A stretch of 13,385 bases of DNA from an uncultured Prevotellaceae bacterium (GTDB lineage Bacteria; Bacteroidota; Bacteroidia; Bacteroidales; Bacteroidaceae): assembly GCA_900313845.1 (NCBI GenBank), contig OMTC01000012.1, forward strand, positions 1-13,385, in the 5' to 3' direction. Positions within the stretch are counted from its first letter, which is position 1; each line of letters opens with the position of its first letter. Positions 5,784 through 12,093 of this stretch are shown piece after piece. Under the pieces are notes generated by a model, which was given only the letters and a program-made list of their open reading frames with translations, searched no databases and was not told where the DNA came from. A program made the position numbers and the translations under genes.

Positions 5784-6815
5784 TTATTTGTTTTTGAGTT
5801 CCTTGAGTGTCCATTTGGGCATCCAAGGAATTTTCATGTCTCCCGTATCACGGTCGATTTTAATGGGTAGCCAGATGTATCGGCTATCCGCAAGATCTTT
5901 CTTTTTCCACATATCGAAACAGGCAATAAATTGTCCTTTTTTAGGGTTCACAGGGATAACGTAGGTGCTTTGTCCATAGAAGGTTTTGTCGGCATCGATG
6001 CCCGTACAAGGGTCACCAATCACCCTCCACTCGCCCATGATAGAGTCAGCAACAGCCAGCTCTGCACGGTTGGGATCCCAGCCCGTGCAGCCCGAAGAAA
6101 TCATGTAGTATTTGTCTTTGTATTTGAATACTGCTGGCGCTTCACGCGATTGTCCGATGAAACGCCTAACGTATTGACCGTCAGGCTTTAAGTAATCGTC
6201 TGTCAGACGGTTAATGTGTAGCGTTTGGTTGTCTTCAGAAGAGGAGAATTGGTAGCAAGTGCCATCGTCATCGACAAAAAGTGTCTGGTCACGACTCATG
6301 GCACCGTTGGGGCGGAATGAACCAATGTATTTGAATGGTCCTGTAGGTGTGTCGCTGACAGCCACTCCTGCGGCAGCCTTGCTGTAGTCAGCACTTTCGG
6401 CATGCACCCACATCACGAATTTCTTCGTCTTTTTGTTATAGACCACCTTCGGTCGTTCTATCACCTTCGATGGGTGCAGGTCGCTCTCAGGGTTGTCCTT
6501 TTCTGCAGAGAGCGCAAGGCCCTCGAATGTCCAGTTGAGCAAGTCTTTGGAACTGTAGCAACTCACGCCTGTCACGTCCGTGCGGTAGCATTCCCAGGTT
6601 GCCCACGATGGTAGGATGGTCTCTCCCACCTTGTACTCGCCATACCAGTAGTATTTGCCGCCATATTTCAGCAGACCACCGCCATGCGCGTTGATAGGCT
6701 TGCCGTCGGTGTCGTTCCAGACAGCCTTAGGCACAAAAGCCTCATTTTTGGTCTGAGCCACCACTTGAAGTGTAGTGAGCATCAGTATGATTAACAAGAA
6801 AATATATCGTTTCAT
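5784..6815 (-). CDS. Secreted glycoside hydrolase family 43, exo-beta-1,3-galactanase-like
   Basis: Starting at the ATG 6815-6813 the product has 343 residues and begins with the signal peptide MKRYIFLLIILMLTTLQVVA, so it is probably periplasmic. The frame is open up to an ATG at 6914, but that codon lies upstream of the promoter -7 box (6910-6903), so the longer form is unlikely. Five-bladed propeller motifs: NAHGGGLLKYGGKYYWYGE (42-60), ERPKVVYN (120-127), SRDQTLFVDDDG (174-185), REAPAVF (224-230, with Glu225 the likely catalytic acid), GCTGWDPN (242-249) and FYGQSTYV (279-286). GCTGWDPN and the Glu120/Glu225/Gln282 layout recall GH43 subfamily 24 enzymes, which remove galactose from beta-1,3-galactan in type II arabinogalactan; those residue equivalences are from memory. 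Subfamily 34 is an alternative. The neighbouring GH105 supports plant-glycan use. Confidence 0.87.
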   Translation of the reverse strand: MKRYIFLLIILMLTTLQVVAQTKNEAFVPKAVWNDTDGKPINAHGGGLLKYGGKYYWYGEYKVGETILPSWATWECYRTDVTGVSCYSSKDLLNWTFEGLALSAEKDNPESDLHPSKVIERPKVVYNKKTKKFVMWVHAESADYSKAAAGVAVSDTPTGPFKYIGSFRPNGAMSRDQTLFVDDDGTCYQFSSSEDNQTLHINRLTDDYLKPDGQYVRRFIGQSREAPAVFKYKDKYYMISSGCTGWDPNRAELAVADSIMGEWRVIGDPCTGIDADKTFYGQSTYVIPVNPKKGQFIACFDMWKKKDLADSRYIWLPIKIDRDTGDMKIPWMPKWTLKELKNK

Positions 6816-6902
6816 GGAATAATATCCTAATATTATGAGAATTTGTAGAAGAGAAAGTCTTGAGTTTGCCATTGTCATTTTGGCACTTCTATCTCTCCTT
6901 TG

Positions 6903-6933
6903 CAAATATAGCATAAAAATGCTGATATTGAAA
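6903..6933 (-). promoter_or_regulatory. Promoter of the GH43 gene
   Basis: The minus-strand -7 box TATATTTG (6910-6903) is a full match to TAnnTTTG. Nineteen bases upstream is TTTC (6933-6930), one base off the TTTG -33 box. The predicted start near 6897 gives a leader of about 80 bases to the ATG at 6815. Confidence 0.65.
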
Positions 6934-6953
6934 GAATTTTAATGATTTTTTTC

Positions 6954-6992
6954 AAAAAAAAATCCTCATTTCGCTGCTGGAGCGAAATGAGG
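6954..6992 (-). terminator. Intrinsic terminator of the GH105 gene
   Basis: A 12-bp perfect stem (CCTCATTTCGCT 6964-6975 with AGCGAAATGAGG 6981-6992) has a 5-base loop. On the minus strand it is followed by A and then nine T (the A run 6954-6962 on the plus strand). It separates the GH105 transcript from the GH43 promoter. Confidence 0.88.
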
Positions 6993-7010
6993 GAATAAGT
7001 TAGGGGTTTT

Positions 7011-7094
7011 TAGGAAAGATAGGATTTCTAGTTTTACTAGGCTTCCTAGGATAACTAGGACTCATAGGATGACTAGGATTTATAGGAAGGCTAG
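7011..7094. repeat. Array of ten 9-bp TAGGA units
   Basis: TAG occurs at 7011, 7020, 7029, 7038, 7047, 7056, 7065, 7074, 7083 and 7092, always exactly 9 bases apart. Most units read TAGGA plus four variable bases, usually preceded by C or A (CTAGGA, ATAGGA). The array lies between the GH105 stop codon (7127-7125) and its terminator hairpin, inside the 3' untranslated part of that transcript. No protein frame runs through it. Confidence 0.85.
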
Positions 7095-7124
7095 CCTCAA
7101 TAAGAGAAAGCTAAGCACATGCCA

Positions 7125-8471
7125 TTATCTCTCTTCGTGGAAAATAGGCTGGTCGGTCTTTTGCTCCTTGGTGTAGAACTGGATGGCGGAGTCGTTCAGC
7201 TTTGGATGCGTGGTGCGGAGCATACGGATCATTTCACCTCCTGCCCAGATGACAGGGCCATAGCCGTGAGCTGCCATAGGGTGAACAGGGCGATAGCTGT
7301 AGAAGGCAACATCAAAGCCCATGCCAGAGCCTACGCAGGTGCCTTCCACTTGCCCTTTCTGATTCACTTTCGTTTGCACGGCTTGCCATGCTTGCAGCGT
7401 CTGTGCACCGTAGGCTGTTGCGTCAATCCAGCCCTCGCAGATGGCGTGCGCCATGCAGTAGGCGTAAATCGCTGTGGCTGATGTCTCCAAGTAAGTGTCG
7501 TTTCGGTCGAGCAGTTGGTGCCAGAAACCAGTTTTGTCCTGCACTGCGCAGAGTCCTTCTACGTGCTGACGGAGCAGGTCGAGCACTTCGGTGTGCCCAG
7601 CGTAGTTGGTTGGCAGTGCATCGAGCACCTCGCAAAGTGTGAGCAATGCCCAGCCATTGGCTCTTCCCCACGGGAAGAATGGATGTGGGTTCATTTCCTC
7701 CACCCAGCCATGTCGAAATAGCTTTTCTTCGGGCACCCACATGCGTTCCTTGAAGAGGCGCACTTGTCGAACAGCTTCGTCGTAATACTTTGTCTCGCCT
7801 GTCAGTTTACCGTACCATGCAAGGCACGGAATGCCCATATACATGTCGTCGAGCCACACCGTGTTGTAGTGAGGACGGGTGCGTGCCAGGATGCCGTCTG
7901 TCAATCTGTATTGCTTGTTCATCACATGGTTGATGTATCGCTCAATCACGAGTCGGTTTGCCTCCTTTTTCTTCTTGTCGGTTTCACCGAGCTGCATACG
8001 GATGAATGCCGCACACATGGCTCCAGCATCGTCAAGTGCCTGTGGATTTACCACGAGGCGCATTTGCGGGTCAAAGTTCTTGTCCTTTATCGTGCGTTCT
8101 GAGGCGATAGGGGCGAGTTGGGCTATCAATCCCAGTCGGTTGGTGACAAACTGCTTGTAGCGCGTGTCAGAAGCCCTCTTGGCGGCTTCCCACATAGCGT
8201 TGTAGAGCACGCCTGCCTCGTAAGATGTGAGTCGGAAAGAACCTTGATGCAGCCGGTTGTCCTTTGCTTCGGCAGGCATTGTACTTTCGAGATAAGTCAG
8301 CACTCGGTCCATGCATGCTTTCACGTCCGCTTCCTTCGGCACACCGTAAGGTGTTTCATAAATAGGTTTCATCAGGTGGAGTGGGGTGTTCACATCGTTC
8401 ACTTCTGTGTTTTGTGCAAAAGTAGGCAGTGTCGCCATTCCAAGAGCCAATCCAAAAAGAATAGTTTTCAT
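7125..8471 (-). CDS. Secreted GH105 unsaturated uronyl hydrolase
   Basis: The 448-aa protein starts with the signal peptide MKTILFGLALGMATLPTFAQ (cut probably after Ala-Gln), so it is periplasmic or outside. The remainder is an (alpha/alpha)6-barrel of the GH105 family (YteR/YesR type), which hydrates and removes 4,5-unsaturated glucuronyl or galacturonyl ends left by polysaccharide lyases. Marks are ALDDAGAM (about 145-152) and WLDDMYMGIPCLAWYG (206-221), holding the two conserved aspartates, then PWGRANGWALLTLCEVL (267-283) and, near the C-terminus, GSGMGFDVAFYSYRP and AAHGYGPVIWAGGE. The length is slightly above that of the cytoplasmic Bacillus enzymes because of the signal peptide and N-terminal extension. 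It has its own promoter box and terminator. Beside an arabinogalactan-type GH43, a role on lyase products of rhamnogalacturonan or of glucuronate-capped arabinogalactan is likely; the exact substrate is not visible. Confidence 0.92.
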   Translation of the reverse strand: MKTILFGLALGMATLPTFAQNTEVNDVNTPLHLMKPIYETPYGVPKEADVKACMDRVLTYLESTMPAEAKDNRLHQGSFRLTSYEAGVLYNAMWEAAKRASDTRYKQFVTNRLGLIAQLAPIASERTIKDKNFDPQMRLVVNPQALDDAGAMCAAFIRMQLGETDKKKKEANRLVIERYINHVMNKQYRLTDGILARTRPHYNTVWLDDMYMGIPCLAWYGKLTGETKYYDEAVRQVRLFKERMWVPEEKLFRHGWVEEMNPHPFFPWGRANGWALLTLCEVLDALPTNYAGHTEVLDLLRQHVEGLCAVQDKTGFWHQLLDRNDTYLETSATAIYAYCMAHAICEGWIDATAYGAQTLQAWQAVQTKVNQKGQVEGTCVGSGMGFDVAFYSYRPVHPMAAHGYGPVIWAGGEMIRMLRTTHPKLNDSAIQFYTKEQKTDQPIFHEER

Positions 8472-8508
8472 ATTGACGAGATTATTAGTAGTAAAACTAT
8501 AGTTTTTG

Positions 8509-8516
8509 CAAAGTTA
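8509..8516 (-). promoter_or_regulatory. -7 box of the GH105 promoter
   Basis: TAACTTTG on the minus strand (8516-8509) matches TAnnTTTG in full and would start transcription about 30 bases before the ATG at 8471. The expected -33 position (8536-8539) does not read TTTG, so an activator may be needed or the site may be weak. A 12-base direct repeat GTTAGATGATAG (8540-8551 and 8587-8598) lies just upstream and could be a binding site. Confidence 0.5.
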
Positions 8517-8656
8517 AGAAAAAATACGAAAAAAATGATGTTAGATGATAGAAAAGAGTATGATGTTGCATCTCTATAGTCGTAACGTTAGATGATAGAT
8601 GAATTTTTGGTTAGTATTAAGTTAAGATTAAGAGAAACAGACCTTTGGTTATGCGA

Positions 8657-8694
8657 AAAGCCCACGATGCACCGTTCGGATGCTCGTGGGCTTT
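8657..8694 (-). terminator. Intrinsic terminator of the peptide-transporter operon
   Basis: AAAGCCCACGA (8657-8667) pairs perfectly with TCGTGGGCTTT (8684-8694). Inside, GCA/TGC and CC/GG continue the stem after one bulge. On the minus strand it ends in GGGCTTTT. It lies 24 bases after the POT gene stop. Confidence 0.88.
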
Positions 8695-8717
8695 GCTGTT
8701 GGTTATTGTTGTGAGCT

Positions 8718-10286
8718 TTATGCTGTCATGGCTTTGAGTTTCTTAAGCAATGCAAACATCACGAGGGCACTGATGAGACAGAGGGCGATGAGGATTCCCC
8801 AGTTGTACATGAGCGGAATCTTGTTCCACAACATAGATGGGATGGAGCTCAGGTAGTTACCGATGGCAGTTGCTACGAACCATCCACCCATCATCAATCC
8901 CTTGTATTTTGGAGGTGCTACTTTCGACACAAATGAAATACCCATTGGAGAGAGCAGGAGCTCAGCGATGGTGAGGGTGAAATAAGTGGAGATAAGCCAG
9001 GAAGGAGAGAGGATACTCTGTGTTCCATCGCCCAAATCCATTGGAGAAATGAGGCTGGTGGAAGCAAGAGAGATGACTCCGAATCCAAGTGCTGCAACGA
9101 GCATACCCCATGCAATACGTGCAGGAGCGCTGATTTCTTTACCCTTGTTTTCGAGTGCACCGAAGAATGCCATACTGAATGGCGTGAGAGCTACGACGAA
9201 GAATGGGTTAAATTGCTGGAAATCAGATGGCTGAGCATGCGTAGGATTTTCCATTCCGCTGTAGAGTGCATAAGCGCCTGCCCAAGCAAGAAGTGTGATG
9301 ATACCACAGATGTTGCGAGTTTTCTTCTCTTTTGCCTGGAAGGTGCTAAAACCAGTGTAAACAGAGAGGGCAATAAGTGCAAGGCTGAAGATGTTGAATC
9401 CGATTCTCAATCCGCCGCTAACGGTGAGGTTAGTGTATTTCTTAGCGAAGAATGTGAGTGCGGAACCATTCTGATGGAATGCCATCCAAAAGAAGATAAC
9501 AACAGCAAAGACGAGCAGGAGTGCGATGATGCGGTCCTTGGTCTGCTTTGGAGTCAGTTCTTCCACGTGAGCATTTTCTTCCTTAGCCTTCTTGGCTGTG
9601 ATGTCTGCGTGCTTATACCATTTGCGAGTTGCAAAATAGATGATTCCTGAGAGAATGAGTGAAACACATGCCACTCCGAAGCAAAGCCCGTATGCTCCGT
9701 AGAGAGATGTGAGGTATTCATTGGCGCGTTCACCGTATGTGGCAACGGCATCAGCAGCGTATGTGAAACCGTCACGGCTCAGATATTGGTTGGTAATCCA
9801 CTTTGCCATGGATGGAGCAAACATGGCACCAATATTAATGGCCATATAGAAAAGACTGAATGCACTATCGCGGCGAGAAGAATACTTAGGATCATCATAA
9901 AGATTACCTACCAACACTTGCAGATTTCCCTTGAAGAAACCTGTTCCGAGGGAAACGAGCGTAAGACCTGTGTACATCGCTGCCTTACCTGCTGCGTCGG
10001 GTGCAGTTGGGATGGCAAGTCCAAGATAACCGAGGAACATGACAATAAAACCGATGGTGACACAACGGCCATAACCGATTTTGTCGGCAATCATACCTCC
10101 GAAGAGTGGGGAGAAATAAACTACGGCAAGGAATACTGCATAGATTGTTCCTGCTTCTGCTTCGCTCATGCCAAATTTTGCCTGCATGAACAATGCGAAA
10201 ATGGCTAACATCGTGTAGTAGCCAAAACGCTCACCTGTGTTAGCAAGGGCAAGTGCATAGAGCCCTTTGGGTTGTCCTTCAAACAT
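8718..10286 (-). CDS. POT/PTR2-family peptide transporter
   Basis: The 522-aa inner-membrane protein belongs to the proton-dependent oligopeptide transporter family, which imports di- and tripeptides. Marks: NTGERFGYYTM (16-26) at the ExxERFxYY motif, GTGFFKGNLQVLVGNLY (114-130, PTR2 signature 1, with the conserved TM4 lysine Lys119), FYMAINIGAMFAP (146-158, signature 2), and AELLLSPMGISF in TM10 with its glutamate. About 14 hydrophobic segments are present, as in bacterial POTs. One oddity is that the first Glu of ExxER is Asn16, and the position of the next TM1 arginine is Leu27, so proton coupling may differ from the standard model. It is 88 bases downstream of the MFSD1-like gene with no promoter box between, and is followed by a strong terminator, so it is the last gene of the operon. 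Confidence 0.93.
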   Translation of the reverse strand: MFEGQPKGLYALALANTGERFGYYTMLAIFALFMQAKFGMSEAEAGTIYAVFLAVVYFSPLFGGMIADKIGYGRCVTIGFIVMFLGYLGLAIPTAPDAAGKAAMYTGLTLVSLGTGFFKGNLQVLVGNLYDDPKYSSRRDSAFSLFYMAINIGAMFAPSMAKWITNQYLSRDGFTYAADAVATYGERANEYLTSLYGAYGLCFGVACVSLILSGIIYFATRKWYKHADITAKKAKEENAHVEELTPKQTKDRIIALLLVFAVVIFFWMAFHQNGSALTFFAKKYTNLTVSGGLRIGFNIFSLALIALSVYTGFSTFQAKEKKTRNICGIITLLAWAGAYALYSGMENPTHAQPSDFQQFNPFFVVALTPFSMAFFGALENKGKEISAPARIAWGMLVAALGFGVISLASTSLISPMDLGDGTQSILSPSWLISTYFTLTIAELLLSPMGISFVSKVAPPKYKGLMMGGWFVATAIGNYLSSIPSMLWNKIPLMYNWGILIALCLISALVMFALLKKLKAMTA

Positions 10287-10311
10287 GATATTTCAATTTT
10301 TTAATTTAGAA

Positions 10312-10371
10312 TTAAGAATGAAGAATAAAGAATCATTTTTTGCATTCTTCATTCTTCATTTTTCATTTACA
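10312..10371. repeat. Heptamer repeats forming a 13-bp hairpin between the two transporter genes
   Basis: The left side is a run of heptamers TTAAGAA, TGAAGAA, TAAAGAA (10312-10332). The right side is ATTCTTC, ATTCTTC, ATTTTTC, ATTTACA (10344-10371). AAGAATGAAGAAT (10314-10326) and ATTCTTCATTCTT (10344-10356) pair perfectly around a 17-base loop. There is no T tract after the stem on the minus strand, so it is not an obvious terminator. It may stabilise or process the transcript between the MFSD1-like and POT genes, or it may be a dispersed intergenic repeat. Confidence 0.7.
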
Positions 10372-10374
10372 TTT

Positions 10375-11994
10375 TTACTTGATATTTGGTTCTTCGAGTC
10401 CAATACCTTTCTTCTTATCTACTACTTTCAGAACGAGTCCGAGGATGAGAGCTGCCACACCAAGGCAAGCCAACATCACAAGCGGAGCGGTGTAGTTGTA
10501 CTGAGTAGGGTCTGTCACGCCAGGATTGGTGCTGTCGAGTACCTTACCGATAAGAAGTGGGAACAACCAAAGACCGATGTTCTGAATCCAGAAAATGAGT
10601 GCATAAGCCGAACCTATAATCTTGGCATCCACCAACTTAGGAACGCTTGGCCAAAGGGATGCAGGTACGAGTGAGAAAGATGCACCGAGTACGAGGATGG
10701 TGAGGTAAGCGATGAAAATACCACCAGCTGCGTTGCCCTTGAATGCTGGAAGCACGAAGGCGAAAGTGAGGTGGCAAGCAATGAGAAGCAGTGAACCGAG
10801 CACAAGCATCGAGGCTGCCTTTCCCTTGTGGTCCACATAGCTACCGAGGATTGGAGTAATCAACACTGCCAAGAGTGGGAATACAGCAAAAATGGATTCT
10901 GCCGATTGACGCATATAACCCATGTAGCAGTAAGCGATGAGAGCAATGATGGAGACGCAGAGGAGCAGTATCTGATTGCTTTTCTTCTTCTGGAAGTTGC
11001 TGGCAAAACCTGCTGCTGCCACCACGAGCATGATGACATACTGCACAATCGTTACCGAACTGCTTGCCCAATAGGAATCAGCATCAGGAGCAATAAGGGT
11101 TAGATTGCATTGAAGCATGTTTACTGCATATTTCTGGAATGGGAAAATGGCAGAATAATAAAGCACACAAAGCAATGCAACGAGCCAGAAACCACTACTG
11201 GTGAGAATCTGTCCGAGGTCGCTGATTTTGAATGGATCATCCTTCTCTTCTGCTTCACCAGTCTGTGCATCGAGTTTCTTATCCATGAAGAAATAAACGA
11301 TGAACATGATGAGTGCGATGGCAAGGAGAACCACACCAAAAGCAACAGAACGAGAAACACTGATAATGCCACCTAATTTTGCGAAATAAGGTGAGAAAAT
11401 CATGCAAGTAGCCACACCGAGGCGAGCCAATGCCATTTCAGAGCCCATTGCCAATGCCATTTCGCGTCCCTTGAACCACTTGACGATACCACGGCTCACC
11501 GTGATACCTGCCATTTCAACACCGCAACCGAAAATCATGAAACCTACGGCAGCGAATTTGGCTGATGCTGGCATTCCTCTATAGAAAGGTGAAACGCCCA
11601 GCTCGTCAAAGCCAGGAATGTAGTTGAGGTTGTTGGTGAACCAAGTTTCCAAACCACTTCCCTTGAATGCATCGTCAACAGCATACCATTTGATGACGGC
11701 GCCGACGAGCATCACGATTCCCGAAAGGATGGCGGTGAATCGCACGCCCATCTTGTCGAGGATGATACCTGCGAAGATGAGGAAGAAAACGAATACGTTG
11801 AGGAAGGTTTCAGCACCTTGCATGGTTCCGAAAGCGGTGGAGTCCCATCCACGCTCTGAAAGCATCAGGTCCTTGATCGGAGAGAGGATGTCCATAAAGA
11901 TATATGAACAGAACATGGCAAGAGCCAACAGAATGAGAGCTGTCCAGCGCATTGCGGCTGAGTCTCTCAGCGTTTTTTGAATTGCTTGTGTCAT
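10375..11994 (-). CDS. MFSD1-like MFS transporter, probable dipeptide carrier
   Basis: The 539-aa inner-membrane protein is a major facilitator. It resembles, from memory, the animal lysosomal transporter MFSD1, which carries dipeptides. Matching blocks are IILDKMGVR (77-85, motif A-like), VKWFKGREMALAMGSEM (171-187; MFSD1 has WFKGKELNLVFG), FWLVALLCVLYYSAIFPF (269-286) and SLWPSVPKLV...GSAYALIFWIQNIGL (447-475; MFSD1 has ALWPMVAFVV and GTAYGFMQSIQNLGL). Two features are extra: a hydrophilic loop at about 106-145, and about 50 residues with two more hydrophobic segments (about 313-333 and 340-362), suggesting 14 rather than 12 helices. It lies between a dipeptidyl-peptidase gene (95 bases upstream) and a POT peptide transporter, without a promoter box in either gap. 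The context fits dipeptide transport; direction and coupling are unknown. Confidence 0.85.
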   Translation of the reverse strand: MTQAIQKTLRDSAAMRWTALILLALAMFCSYIFMDILSPIKDLMLSERGWDSTAFGTMQGAETFLNVFVFFLIFAGIILDKMGVRFTAILSGIVMLVGAVIKWYAVDDAFKGSGLETWFTNNLNYIPGFDELGVSPFYRGMPASAKFAAVGFMIFGCGVEMAGITVSRGIVKWFKGREMALAMGSEMALARLGVATCMIFSPYFAKLGGIISVSRSVAFGVVLLAIALIMFIVYFFMDKKLDAQTGEAEEKDDPFKISDLGQILTSSGFWLVALLCVLYYSAIFPFQKYAVNMLQCNLTLIAPDADSYWASSSVTIVQYVIMLVVAAAGFASNFQKKKSNQILLLCVSIIALIAYCYMGYMRQSAESIFAVFPLLAVLITPILGSYVDHKGKAASMLVLGSLLLIACHLTFAFVLPAFKGNAAGGIFIAYLTILVLGASFSLVPASLWPSVPKLVDAKIIGSAYALIFWIQNIGLWLFPLLIGKVLDSTNPGVTDPTQYNYTAPLVMLACLGVAALILGLVLKVVDKKKGIGLEEPNIK

Positions 11995-12033
11995 ATGATT
12001 AAGATGATTTGTTTTTTTCCTTGATATGTGTGC

Positions 12034-12093
12034 TAGGTTTTCCTAGTTTTCCTAGGGCTCCTAGTTTTCCCTAGAGCTCCTAGTTTTCCCTAG
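12034..12093. repeat. Array of seven 9-10-bp CTAG units
   Basis: CTAG recurs with its T at 12034, 12044, 12053, 12062, 12072, 12081 and 12091 (spacing 10, 9, 9, 10, 9, 10). Units read CTAGTTTTC(C) or CTAG(G/A)GCTC. The last CTAG contains the stop codon of the peptidase gene (TAG, 12092-12090), so the array starts at the stop and fills most of the gap to the MFSD1-like gene. It resembles the 7011-7094 array but with the GGA side facing the other way. Confidence 0.82.

Noticed and set aside
8118..8579. Plus-strand 153-codon ORF reaching past the GH105 start
   Set aside because: It is mostly antisense to the GH105 gene, including its signal peptide, and has no family resemblance.
8665..8674. 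CGATGCACCG shared by the POT terminator loop and the 22-bp array (4982-4991)
   Set aside because: A single 10-base match in 13 kb, not continued on either side; probably chance.
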